From Mesocentrotus franciscanus (taxonomy: Eukaryota; Echinodermata; Echinoidea; Camarodonta; Strongylocentrotidae), in NCBI GenBank assembly GCA_037976565.1, contig CP137680.1, forward strand, positions 27,112,873 to 27,176,872: 64,000 bases of DNA, written 5' to 3'. The position numbers and the translations under genes were made by a program. Positions 11,056-22,550 of this stretch are shown in pieces. How positions within the stretch are numbered: the first letter of the stretch is position 1; each line of letters starts with the position of its first letter. The notes under the pieces were generated by a model that made no database searches, was not told the DNA's origin, and worked only from the letters and a program-made list of their open reading frames with translations.

Positions 11056-14000
11056 TTAATCCTTTAAATATTCAAAGAAGGTTTCGTTTGCCTTACATGA
11101 AATAAAAGCATGAACAATATCTTCAGTTTCTTTGCATTTTAAACAAAGGCCATCGTATATAAGACCCCACTTAAACAGATTTTTACGAACAGGACCATTT
11201 AACATCCTCCTGCAGGACATTTTCCCAATACAAACAACATTTATTAATCTTAATTTGTTTAAAACTTATCATATTACACCACTGTTTACTACTCAAAAGG
11301 CTAACAGGCTTAACTGCTTTTCCAAATACAATGTGGGGGATAATGAAATTATGATCTTTGAATCCTAAAGGTACTCTATGTTTATCATTTATCCAAATTT
11401 TTGGAATTGATTTTTCGTAGCTTTGCATAGTCAAAAATTAAAAGTTGTTTACTTCGTCTAGTTTTAAGGCGGATATATAATTCATTTACTGAAACAAAAG
11501 TACCATTTTTAAAGATATCCTTTAAATATATAATACCACTTTTATACCAGTCTTCATAAAATAACATTTTCTTTTCAAAAACAATATTTTGATTATACCA
11601 TAAAATATTTTCGTCAACATGTTTCTGGGCCTGACATTCAACTGATGTGTATTTTTTTATGAGGTACCATGCATCTAATATTTCAATGTGAAAATGTGGC
11701 ACATTTCTAAGTTTTAAGAGATTTAAAGCATCATCAGTATAATTGCAATTCAGCAGTAGATGCAGCCCTCCCAAACAGTCAAACCAATGTTGACTCATAT
11801 CTTTCCAAATTCCTTTTGTATTATCTAAAAACATCCCAAGCCACTTCAGCCTAAAACTGAACATTTGCCTTTGAACATCAATCATTCTTATTCCTCCTTC
11901 ACAATAATCCTGAGTAACAATACATCGTTTTACCTTTTCAATTTTACTTTTCCAAAGAAATTTAAATATCAAGCTATTAAGTTTTATCAAAAATTAGACG
12001 GTATTGTATCAACAATCATTAAATGTATAACTTGACTAATTGCAAGTGATTTAACAATAGTCATTCTACCAAACAAAGTCAGGTTTCTTTTTCTCCAGTT
12101 ATCAAGCATTTTTTGCATTTTTTCTAATTTATTTTGCCAATCGATCTTTAAAGCACACTGCAGATCAGGTGCGATATGATGTCCTAAGTATTTTACTGGC
12201 TCATCTGTCCAATGTAAGCTAAAATAAGATAACGACCATCGTTGACAGGAGTTTCCAATCCAGATCAAGACGGTCTTCTCTCTATTTAACTTCGGTCCTG
12301 CAACTTCCCCAAAAAACTCTAATTCGTTTAAAATATCTTCAAAAGAATTTATATCACGTACATAAAATAAAATGTCATCTGCATATTGCAGCAGTTTCAG
12401 ATCAATACCTTAATCATTGATATCCAGACCTTTAATTTCATTATTTTCTCTCACTTTATTTGCCATTAATTCTGCGGCCATTACAAACAATAAGGCCGAG
12501 AGGGGACACCCTTGGCGTATTCCGCTCAAAACATTAAAAGTTTCGGATATCCAACCATTTACAATTACAGAACTTGCAATATTAATTTTGTGTATAAAAT
12601 TGTCACCCACTTCTGGAAAACGGGCCCAAAGTTAAATTTAATCAGACATTTTTTGATAAAAGTTACATCAATTACATCAAAAGCTTTAGAAAAATCTACC
12701 ATCATAAGAGCACCGTTTTTACCGCGCCTTGTCATGTATTCGATAATATCTTTTGTAAGTCTTACATTAGGGACTGTTATGGAGCTCTCACACTCTGCCG
12801 TGTAGGCCTACCGTCCACCTGCCGGGCTATTAAAAAACAACAGTTGGGTTTTGAGCGAACTTGTCCCCGGCCGCAAAAAAAAAAATCATAAAATTAATCT
12901 TTTCACCGTTTCGTTGCCATCTTCTGACCGTTCTCACCGGGCGCATACCGGGTGTTGAACGTGCTTCTACCGTCTTCACCGCCCAGATTGACTTTTGTTG
13001 AAAATTTTGGCCGTTTCCATACCGGGCCCATACCGGGTCTCGAACGTGTGCACCGGGTTTGTAGCAGCCACCTACCAGTCACTTAGCGTCCCCTCACCGC
13101 TCGGAGCGTCCTGTGAGCGAGTCCCCGGACTGCTGACGTCATGACACGACTGCCATAAATATCCCGATTTGAACGGCAACGGTCAGTCCGCTCTCCACTT
13201 TTCTTCACCGTTCTGTAACGGGTTATGAGCGTGTTGTGAACGTGTTCATACAGTGTGACCGTTTTCATAACGTATTCATACCGTCCTCATACCGTTCAAC
13301 ACCGTCCTCTTGCCGCTTACTTGCGGCCGGTGCCAGCCGGCCAAAGTTTTGAACATGCCCAAAACTTTCGCCGGGTCCCACCGGGTGTAAATAAGCGCCA
13401 ACGCCCTATTAACGTGTTGCTCGCTTTGATAACGAACCACCGTACGTGTGCCCTCGCCGTTCTCCACCGTCCGCAGACATTTTCGCGCACGGTGGCACAC
13501 GGTAGGCCTACACGGCAGAGTGTGAGAGTCACTTTAGATTTTACACGACGAGAACGTGGACTGCCACGGTGACATCCTTTTAAGGTAATGTGACGTCCTT
13601 TTAAGGCAAGAATGTCACACGTGGCAGTCCACGTTCTCGTCGTGTAAATCTAAAAGTCCCTACTGAAAGCCGACAGACGACCTCTTATGTAACCCGTCTA
13701 GTTTTCATGAATAATTTGTCCAATTACTTTTTGAAGACAGTTCGCAAGCACTGTCGCAATGATTTTGTAATCACATTTCAGCAATGTGATCGGTCTCCAA
13801 TTCCTTAGCTCTCGGTGATCCCCTTTCTTGTATATCAATGTAATTATTCCTTTCCTTTGAGTATTCGACATTTTCTCATTAGCATAACACTCGTTAAGAG
13901 CGGCCACTAAAATATCACAGATCTCATTCCAGAACACCTGATAGAATTCCGCGGTTATTCCGTCAGAGCCTGGAGTTTTGTTTTTCTTCATTGCGAATAC

Positions 14001-15381
14001 AGCTTGTTTACATTCTCTGTGTTTTAAAAACCTTCACATATCTTATTTTCATCGTCAGAAAGAGATGAAAAATTTTAAGAAAAAATATAATCTTCTGCAG
14101 TTTTAACATCAATATCTTCTTTACTATACAACTTGCTATAAAAATCAACGGTTTCTTTCAATATTTCGTCTTGTTTTTCAATAATTCTTTTTCCGTTTCC
14201 TGTCTTTAACTGATTTATGTTTTTTCTGCCAGCATTTCTCTTTTCTAAGCTGAGAAAATATTTAGTACTTCTTTCTCCCTCTTCCATCCATCTTGCCTTA
14301 GCTCTGATACCAGCTCCTTTAGATTCAACTTTATATATATTTTCCAGCTCTTCTTTTACCACCGTATATTCGTTTTCATTATCATTATTTCCACTTTGGT
14401 TATCAATACGTTTTTGTAACACATTAAGCTTCATTTCCAAAAACCCTCTTCTATTTTTTTGATCTGCAACTTTATGTTTACAATATTTTTGTGTAAATTC
14501 ACGTATCTTTATTTTCAAAATTTCCCATTTCTGTAGGGGACTCATACTTTGAGAATTCATTGAACTAATAACATCACAAATATTGTTATGATAACATTCA
14601 TCCAACAGAACACGACTGTTCAGCTTCCAGTAACCTGGACCCTTTTGAACAGATTTTGTTTTGATTTTTAAAGAAATTGCGTTGTGATCAGCTCTTATTG
14701 CTGGTCTGATATCTGTGTTTACAACTCTCCCTAAACAAATTTTATCGACCAGCCAATAATCTAATCTTGAAGCAAGTTTGAGATATTTATTTCTCCAGGT
14801 AAACTGAATAGTATTAACATTTATTTTCCTCCAGATATCACACAATTCGTATTTTTTTGACAATCTACTAAAATTTAGCGGTTTCTTGTAATAGGAACGG
14901 TTTGTTCCCTGAACGTTAGTAGTGTCTTTCTTGACATTCAGTACACAGTTCCAGTCTCCTGCCATTACAAATTTAGATTTTTTTATATTTTACACAAGAA
15001 TTTGATACGAATGTATTCAGATTTCTGAAAAAAACGTTCTCTTTGCTTTTTCTTAGTTGGTGCATATACATTTACCATTGTCAATGAAATAGTTCCCAAT
15101 TTAACTGTCAATAACAACTTTCTTTCATCATCACTCTGCTCTATATTACTAACATCTATATCTAGGTGTTCATCAAATAGTATAGCAACTCCTTTGGAGT
15201 GATTGGTGCCATGTGAAAAATAACACGGCCCACGCCACTCACTTTTCACAATATGTTCAATGTCGGCTTGTACGAAGAATATGTGGCCCTTTTGATGTCT
15301 AAACCATCTGAAAATTTGACTTCGTTTTTCCTTATTTCTAAGACCACGAACATTTAAACTTAAGAAATGACAATTCGACAT
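11056..15381 (-). pseudogene. LINE ORF2 (endonuclease-reverse transcriptase), broken
   Basis: In order on the minus strand: APE start FLSLNVRGLRNKEKR (15365 down), NVYAP, then GDWN near 14955, SRLDYWLV and RADHNA; the FLQET box is degraded to FVQAD. The reverse transcriptase has GSDGITAEFY (13970s), NWRPITLLKCDYK, VDFSKAFDVID near 12690, SGIRQGCPLSALLF near 12520 and an intact YADD box near 12385. The C terminus has a zinc-like motif CLKCKETEDIVHAFISC near 11130. Breaks include a frameshift in the APE domain (about 14970), TAG in place of a Gln near 13705, a TAA near 12407 and the insertion at 12770-13660. Its normal role would be target-primed reverse transcription of its own RNA. Confidence 0.85.
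12770..13660. mobile_element. 891-bp TIR element inside the LINE, TA target duplication
   Basis: It is flanked by TA at 12768-12769 and 13661-13662; removing it joins the RT frame as SAFS|NVRLT, so the site is exact. The outer termini are GGGACT.TTA. Just inside is a near-perfect 30-bp inverted pair (12784-12813 and 13499-13528, starting CTCTCACACTCTGCCG). The right side also holds a long hairpin (arms about 13534-13575 and 13612-13654). The interior is dense in ACCG/CCGT words with no coding capacity. Its size and make-up parallel the element at 989-1875, although the ends and duplication differ. Confidence 0.8.
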
Positions 15382-15870
15382 TTACATGAAAAGGAAGATT
15401 GTATAAAAATCAAATTGAAATAAGTATGTTTGTCATATCTATCATTTTTTCTTCGGTGGTTTTGTCGTCGGCTTTTGCTTCCTCTTTTTACGCTTATCTG
15501 TATCATCTTTCACTCGGCGTAATGGCAACTCGGGTGATTCCAATGATATTTCGGAGGCTTCTTCTTCGCTGCCGTCATCGACATCGCACGAAGAGACATT
15601 GCTTGAAGCATCTGTACATGAGGGCGAAACGTAGGAATCCGGATTGCTAGAGAGAGGAGCGAACTTGTTAGCGGAAGATGATGAAACATTTTCCGGTATG
15701 TTTACTTCGACTCCCCGTCGGCTCCATGGGGTGACTCACTACTGTCTCCTTGCAGATATTGCGTAATCTTTGACTGAGCACGCGTCTGGTAGTCAGGTGC
15801 GATGGGTGGTTGTGAGAAGATTCAACTGCCACTTGCTGTCTTCCAGATACGACGAGTTTCTCGATGCTGG

Positions 15871-16707
15871 CTAGCACTTGGGGGCAGTTGCGGTTACGGC
15901 TGCTGGTATAGCTGGGGTGTCAGGTTTGCTGGTAGGATCTTGTGCACGTAACGGAGCTGTTGGGGTCGGGGTTGGGGTATCATCGCTGGTGCAGTCTTGC
16001 TGGATGTGGCCTGGTTGGTTGCAACGGCGACACACTACGGGGCCGCTGCATTGGGAGCGATGATGACCTTCGCTCAGACATCTCGAGCACACAACTTTTG
16101 GTCTCGAAGTTGACAGGAGTTGGCCATAGTGGAAGATCTTGCCTTTAAACAGGCCGAAGTTCATGATTCGGGGAGGGGGTTGAGGGTTGCTGTATGTACA
16201 CAACTCTATCACCTGTTAGGCAGTCTGTCAAACGCCCATCCACGCGGAGGCGTTGGTAGCTAACAGTCCCCAAAACCTTGTACTTTAGTCTCTCGAGTTC
16301 ATCGATGATCAGGGAGTCATGGGCAGGGAGTCATGGGCAGAAAGCGGTATGTCCCTAATCAGAAGGCGAAGACTATTTTCATTCCCATCTCTAAGAAATG
16401 GGTTTTGGTCATACACGGCGATGTTAACATTCCGTACATGCAGTCCATTCGTAATGACCTTGACTCTTTTGTCCTGATTTTCTACATACAGTCTCCACAG
16501 ACCTCCGATTTTCTGGATTCCTTTGATATCACAGCTAGGCACACTTTTAATGAGACATTTGAAAATCTCTTCATTTGTAATCACTTTATCATCAATCGTT
16601 GGGATGTCTTTATGTTAAACAAACACTGGCTTACCTCCAAAGTGCGTAACTGTTGGGAGTTCATGTCCAGCTTTCCCAGCGTATGACGTGCGTGCATTTG
16701 CCGCCAT
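15871..16707 (-). pseudogene. LINE ORF1 (nucleic-acid-binding protein), broken
   Basis: Starts at ATG 16707 (MAANARTSYAGKAG), with a TAA in place of a codon after GGKPVFV. It continues as TNEEIFKCLIKSVPS...GIQKIGGLWRLYV, typical of Tx1-group ORF1 proteins, and ends with two tandem CX2CX4HX4C knuckles (CSRCLSEGHHRSQC and CRRCNQPGHIQQDC, around 16070-16110). A Ser/Thr/Pro-rich tail follows and a degenerate stretch continues toward 15400. Such proteins coat LINE RNA. Confidence 0.75.
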
Positions 16708-16988
16708 ATTCAAAATCCAAAAATGGGCAGGGTAGTTGACAAATACAAAATCCAGTTATTTTCAAGTTCAGAGTTACCCTCCGAGTCCAGGATATAGGTT
16801 GATAGATCGTATAGATGTTCAAGACGTCTTTCACTATAATATTCCAAATAAAAAGGTTTCCAAAATTCGAAAAACGAGGGATTTTCAGCTCTCTGGAAAA
16901 GGTCGTGACCATTTCGAGTGAAGTTGAATAGCGCCCTCCTATTATCTGATGATGACGTAAAGATAAACTTCTATCTTGAGTAAAGGAG

Positions 16989-17346
16989 TAGCCTTTTGTC
17001 GATGGCCCTGGCGCTGTTGGAGTCCGTAAATTCTGGCGAGCGAAGCGAGCCAGATACGAGGCGCTTGCGCCGAGGGCCTCTTAACAAGTGATCTGAATTT
17101 CTTATGTTTTTCATTGTTTGGCGAATATTCCGACCCAACTGAAGTTCGGTGAAAATCATCCAATCAGAGAGAGCTACTATGACGTAATATCTACCGCTCT
17201 GTGCGGATTTCCTCCGTGAGAGTGAGACTGGCCGGGGCTTTGTTGGGCAATCGCTGCGATGATTACATTATTCACGTATACATGCATAATTCAGTAGGAA
17301 ATCGGGTCTCATGAATATATAATTCAGATCACTTGTTAAGAGGCTA
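16989..17346. mobile_element. 358-bp non-autonomous element with 9-bp target duplication
   Basis: GTAAAGGAG lies at 16980-16988 and 17347-17355. Ends are TAGCCTTTT and the complement of TAGCCTCTT. A second internal inverted pair (GCCTCTTAACAAGTGATC at about 17078 and its complement near 17326-17343) suggests a nested or rearranged element. Neighbouring modules show the empty site. A 9-bp duplication fits Mutator-like elements; the class is inference. Confidence 0.65.
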
Positions 17347-17565
17347 GTAAAGGAGAGGTTTGGAGACCAGCATTGTCTACTAGCCTATCCCGCATCAGTC
17401 AAACAATCAAGACGATAAGATAAATGTTGATCCCTTCAAGCTACTTATTAGCCAATCTACAAGAGCGGAGATCGGGGGGGGGGGGGTGTTGACACACGTC
17501 CCGACAGAAACTATAGAGGATTTGCCAACCACCACCACAAAATGTACCTAAACAAATAAGTAATT

Positions 17566-18059
17566 TCATGCAGCGCGAATGGACTGTTCCAGAATGTCTA
17601 AAAGACATGGTAAGTAGTAAATGAGAAATGGCAGATTCCTCTGTATCAAGATCGTTTCTTCCATTCGCACTGCGGATGACCGTGGCGTACTCTGGTGTTG
17701 TTTGGTTTTTTTGATTGTCCGATGTTCTAGGAATGGTGGATACTTCATGTGACCTTCTGAGTCTATACCCCAACTAGACTCCACACACTGTAGCGGTGAT
17801 TAGGAACACAACAAAAAATATTAATGTTACTTCAATATTACATTGGCAGGTGCAGGTAGGAGGGAAGCTTACAGTGCTCGGGAGGTAATCAGATGAAAAA
17901 TGATCCCAAATAGATCCTTCGGTAGAGGTTTCATAAGATGTCACTTCCTGGTCAATCAACGCATGTTTTTTCAGTCATTCCGCCTTGTCCTTCTGAATAC
18001 AAACAAGACTGGGTCCCAAGTAATAGGCCTAAAAACGAACGAAATGAGATATTAGCCAT
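17566..18059 (-). pseudogene. short-form receptor (copy 4), broken
   Basis: Leader from ATG 18059 (MANISFRSFLGLLLGTQ), mini ectodomain with the CTCQCN motif directly before the membrane segment, then the tail SHEVSTIPRTSD. An extra A in an A-run after the leader (near 17968) shifts the frame, and a TAG replaces the Trp after the membrane segment (CGV*LGYR, near 17775). It shares the ectodomain deletion of copies 1 and 3. Confidence 0.7.
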
Positions 18060-18678
18060 GATTCTCAGATCTGATATACGTGATTCACAGTTAGGGATTG
18101 AATGAAGATGATGTAAAATGAGTCAGATGAAACTCCAGCATCCGTACAGCTGTACTGCACCTCTGTGAATGATTATTGAACCAAAGTAGCACCACTTCAT
18201 ATAGTCACTGTTGTGGCTCGAAGAAGAAGAATGATGAGATTATGTGCACCAAGAGAGGGCGGTCGCACTCCTTCTTGATTTGACTAGATTTAAAAAATCC
18301 GTTGTAAGCGGTACAAGAATGCTAGAGAAGGGCCCGAGAAGGGCCTTCCCAATAGTTTGAAAACTTTATTTACCCTCCCGTCACACTATGATCTGATTAC
18401 GAAGTAAAGGTCGACTTATATCTTGACTAATGGAGAGTTTGGAGACCAGCATAGTCCGTGAGCCTATCCCTCATTAGTCAAAAGATCCAAAACCATCACA
18501 TAAATGTTGATCACTGTTAGATAAGTATTAGCTTATCTATAAGAATGGAGATCGGGGGGGGGGGCACGTCCCCTCAGAATTTTTTTCGGGGAACTTCCTA
18601 TCCCAGGTAAATTTTAGAAAAATGAAAAGCAGTAAAAAAAAAAATGAGTTTAGACATGCAATATGATTATTATCATGA

Positions 18679-19940
18679 TTATACACTGGAATGTTCCAGA
18701 ATGTATAAAAGACATGGTGAGTGGTAGATGGGAATTGGTAGATTCCTCTGTATCAAGATCGTTTCTTCCATTCTACTGAGGATGACCGTGGCATACTGTG
18801 GTAACGTTTGGGTATGTTCATTGTCCGATGTTCTATGAATGATGGATACTTCATGTGACCTTCTGAGTCTATACCCCAACAACATTCCAAACACTGCATT
18901 GTTCATAGGCCACAGAACAAGAAATAAACATGTTAAAACCAAGTAAGCATTACGGGCACTAGAAGTGGGTGCTTCATCTTCAGAATTCGAGTTGTTGAAG
19001 TCTCCAGACATTTTAGAGATTACATGGAACCCAATGGTACCATAGTTGATCTGGTTGACATCTCCTTTAGGGCGACACACCACCACTTTTTTTTTTTACG
19101 TCTTCTTGAGTTGTATCTTTTATCAGCAGAGATCGCCTTCCCTCACTAGTCCATGCACGATATTCATTATCTTCGTCTCTCCCATCTGTATCAAGCAGAG
19201 ACCAATCAGCATCTGATACATCTCCACATTTGACGATAACATCACTTCCCTCAGCAATGTTCTGGAAATTTAAAACATCGGGGTATATGCATGACCTAGT
19301 AATATTAATACTTGGATGGTATAATATGCATGAAGCATTGTACATATCATCGTAATCATCAAGTTAAAGTGTTTGTTTTTTCGGATGGCTGAACAACCTC
19401 CGAAAAATCGTAACCAAACCCTTTAATTGTTAAACGGCATCTACACTTAATGCCTGTGTGAAAGTGAATCCACATGAAATTATCATTTGAGGGTCTCCTC
19501 TTGTACTCAGACTTGGCAGTGTAATGTTGCAATAAGGTGTGATATAACTTGGGTCAATAGAAATTACGTTGTATTTTTTCACGATAGTACCAAATTGACA
19601 CTGAAATTTACTATCGTCAACTGGTGAAAGTGAGAAAATGAAAATATTGTCATGTCGGATTGCTTGAAATTTGAAGTCGGAAGATACAGTGTATACCGCC
19701 TATGTCACTCGTCGCGATACAGGGACCGTTCGCATTGCATTCGAAGATTTTGGTGGGGTTGGCTTCAAAATATATCCACCATGTAACCTCTGCAGTAGAG
19801 TTAATTGGACATGTAAGATCCACCCGCTGGCCAATCGTTGTTATAGTTTCAAATGTGTTTTGTTTTGTTGCCCATGGTAAAAAGAAGAGAACCGTGACTG
19901 TGATGAGAAATGAAACAGTTGACATGTCTAATGTTATCAC
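18679..19940 (-). pseudogene. divergent full-length receptor (copy 5), broken
   Basis: The leader and domain 1 start at 19940 (MITLDMSTVSFLITVTVLFF; VDLTCPINS; VTWWIYF). Domain 2 remnants are at 19370-19530, domain 3 at 19067-19345 (GRRSLLIKDTTQEDV) and the membrane segment plus tail at 18679-19080. At least three frame changes are visible: near 19450, near 19365, and at the T-run 19087-19097, where one extra base separates EDVKKK from VVVCRPKGD. It is the most diverged tandem copy. Confidence 0.7.
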
Positions 19941-19990
19941 GATAATTTCTGTCCGCTATGTCTATTTTCTGAGCACGAGTGGTATATGAC

Positions 19991-20344
19991 CTAAGGCCTG
20001 TTCATAAACTTTGATGGAGCTTAATATCAACGTAAATATACCAAGATCAGCGTACTTTAAGTAATCACCTGCAAGTTAATTAACAGCCTATCGATGTCAT
20101 AGTTCTGTATAACACTTGAATCTCAAAAAGATGTAAGAAACCACTCTGATTATCTGTTTTGTAAGTCGGTATACAGATCTGATCTCAGGAAACTGTAAAA
20201 TTACTATCACCACAGAATACTTTGTATGGATCCCTTCTTAGATAGATGTTTCCTGTTCGTAAGCTACTACTGCTACTAAGACGCAGAATCCCATGCTCTG
20301 ATTAGTGAGAAACACATTCAGATGAGACAGAACAAAGGGGTCCC
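19991..20344. other. non-coding gap between receptor array and BEL/Pao fragment
   Basis: No gene, repeat or motif that I can support. Confidence 0.5.
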
Positions 20345-21176
20345 AAACTGCTGGAAACCATCAGTGATGAAAAGGTCCTTGGAGTTATATGGGAAGATGA
20401 TTCAGATGTCTTTTCATACAAAGTGAAACTTAATGAGAAGGTAACCCACGCCAACAGTATGACAAAGAGAAGGATCTTGAGTCAAGTAGCTCGTATATTT
20501 GACCCTATCGGATACGCAGCAGCTTTCGTAGTACGAGCTAAGATAGGACTGCAGAGGCTGTGGGAGGAAGGACTTGACTGGGATGCTGAGCTGTCAGAAA
20601 ACTGTCAATCTGAATGGAGAAGGTTCTTCGAAGAGATGGAGAAACTAAACAATGTTAAGTTGGAGAGATGTCTGACGCCCAGCAATGCAGTCGGTAAGCC
20701 AACCATATGCAAAAAGCATTTGGAACATGTGCTTATCTTAGATGTGGGAACGGATGAAAGAAAGTACGAAGTGCGGTTCCTGACTGCAAAATCACGAGTG
20801 GCCCCATTGAAGCAGTTGACTATTCCACGTCTTCAATTGCAAGCTGCTGTCCTGGCAAGCAGACTGTATAAAACGATTACAATTGAGATGACCATGGATC
20901 TGGAAGAAGTGATATTCATGACTGACAGTATGATCGCACTATCGTGAATAAAGAGCAGAAGCTAAGAGCTTCAAGGTGTTTGTCTCTACCAGAATTGGAG
21001 AAATCCAAGGTTCTACTGATCCGAGTCAATGGCGACATATCCCAGGAGAGGTGAATGTTGCAGATAATCTCACCCGAGGTTTAAATGCAGATCAGTTGAA
21101 CGGCAGATGGCAGCACGGACCTGATTTTCTGTGCCAACCAAAGTCAGAGTGGCCAAGTAGGGGGAAAGGTACCTGA
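20345..21176 (+). pseudogene. BEL/Pao pol: A17-peptidase/RNase H region
   Basis: Carries the Pao signature TKRRILSQVARIFDPIGY followed by LWEEGLDWDAEL, then PRLQLQAAVLASRLY and FMTDSMIALS, where a TGA interrupts. It resumes with the RNase H end, QWRHIPGEVNVADNLTRG. At least one stop and a frame change break it. Confidence 0.75.
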
Positions 21177-21210
21177 AGTTGAATCGGAAAGACGTAAAGA
21201 ACAATCAGTC

Positions 21211-22485
21211 TTGATAGTAACCAACACGGAGAAGGATGTCATTGACTGCAAGAGATTCTCCAGCTGGAGAAAGTTGATCAGAGTGACATCATATGTGCTG
21301 AAGTTTGTAAGGAGGTTGAGATCAAAGTGCAGGAAAGAAATTGATAGTGGTGATAAGGTTACCAGTGGCACTTTGACACCTGATGACTTGGAGAAAGGAG
21401 AAGCATTCCTGATCCAGAAAACCCTTAGTCCTTACACAGACAGTACGGGCATCATCCGTGTAGGAGGCAGAGTGGATAGAGCCGAGATGTCGTTTGAAAG
21501 GAAACACCCAGCCCTACTTCCTTTCGAACACTGGATATCTACCTTGATCACACGACATGTTCACAAGAGTGGTCATACTGGAGTTGCAGCTACAACAGCA
21601 AAGGCCAGAAGAAGGTACTGGATTCTGAAGGGGCATAGACTATCAAAGACTGTAAAATTCAGATGTACAGTGTGCAGAGCCTTTGACCATAAGGCAGAAT
21701 CATAGGAAATGGCCGAGTCACCTAGAGAAAGACTAGCCCCACATACACCACCATTTCACTACACGGCATGTGATTATTTTGGACCATTTGTAGTGAGAAT
21801 TGAACGAAACAAAACAACCAAACATTATGGAGTTTTGTTCACGTGTTTGAATACCAGAGCCGTCTATCTGGAGTTAGTAACTGATTGTTCCACGATGGAG
21901 TTTGTTCAAGTACTTCGTCGATTCTTTGCCTTGAGAGGGCAGCCATCGCAGATCTGGAGTGATAACGGTACTCAGTTTGTAGGTGCACAACGTGAGCTAA
22001 AGGAGTTCCGCACAGAAAAGGGAACGAAATTGACGTTCATAATCCCAGCGGCCCCACATCACAACGGCTGCGCCGAATCCTTGGTGAAGAGCTGCAAGTA
22101 TGCTCTCAAGAGAGCCATTAGAGAGCAAATCCTGACGCCGTTTGAACTATATACATGCCTGATAGAGGTGGCCAATCTAGTCAATCAAAGGCCGATTGGC
22201 AGAATTCCGACTGATCCTGACGATGGGAACTATACCTGAGTCCCAATGACATGTTGTTAGGACGTGCATCCAGTAATGTAGCACAAGATGGAAGTGGAAC
22301 GTTGATCGTCGAAAAGTTTGTGTCGACGATATCGTGATGATGGCCGACGCCAACGCGTTGTGGAACTATATCCAGGACCAGACGGTAAAGTTCGCAATGT
22401 GAGGGTGAAAACGCCAACTTCAGAATACCGCCGTCCGATTACGAAGATCGCGATCATTTACCCAGCGGAAGGCTACGAAGATTAA
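21211..22485 (+). pseudogene. BEL/Pao pol: integrase region
   Basis: Zinc-binding part with HVHKSGHTGVAATTAKARRRYW and CTVC, then a TAG near 21703. The core follows with D in CDYFGPF, D in WSDNGTQFVGA and E in NGCAESLVK, the DDE triad (residues 22, 85 and 123 of that frame). A frame change near 22230 leads to the DUF5641-type tail (SPNDMLLGRAS and YPGPDGKVRNVRVKT) ending at 22485. It is inactive by these breaks. Confidence 0.8.
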
Positions 22486-22550
22486 TATAGCGGGTGTTAA
22501 TTTAATGTTAATGTTTTCATGAGGAAAGTTCCCTCATTGGGTGGGGAGGA

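Larger units (their letters stand above)
10670..16938 (-). mobile_element. full-length L1/Tx1-type LINE with 15-bp target duplication
   Basis: CTATTATCTGATGAT occurs at 10655-10669 and again at 16939-16953, directly flanking the element. The left end begins with a T-run, which is the poly(A) tail on the minus strand. Between them lie ORF1 with two CCHC knuckles, then ORF2 with APE endonuclease, reverse transcriptase and a C-terminal Cys-rich motif. Without the 891-bp insertion the element is about 5.4 kb. It landed in the flank of a receptor module. Scattered stops and frameshifts make it inactive. The clade is assigned from the motifs and the double zinc knuckle and needs a tree to confirm. 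Confidence 0.88.
7863..19990 (-). repeat. tandem array of four receptor modules, interrupted by transposons
   Basis: Modules start at about 7863 (full receptor), 9590 (short), 17347 (short) and 18427 (full, divergent), all in the same orientation. Without insertions, full modules are about 1.6-1.7 kb and short ones about 1.1 kb. Each ends with the block GGAGACCAGCATAGTC and then the G-tract. The LINE and the 9-bp-duplication element lie inside the third module's flank. Confidence 0.7.
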
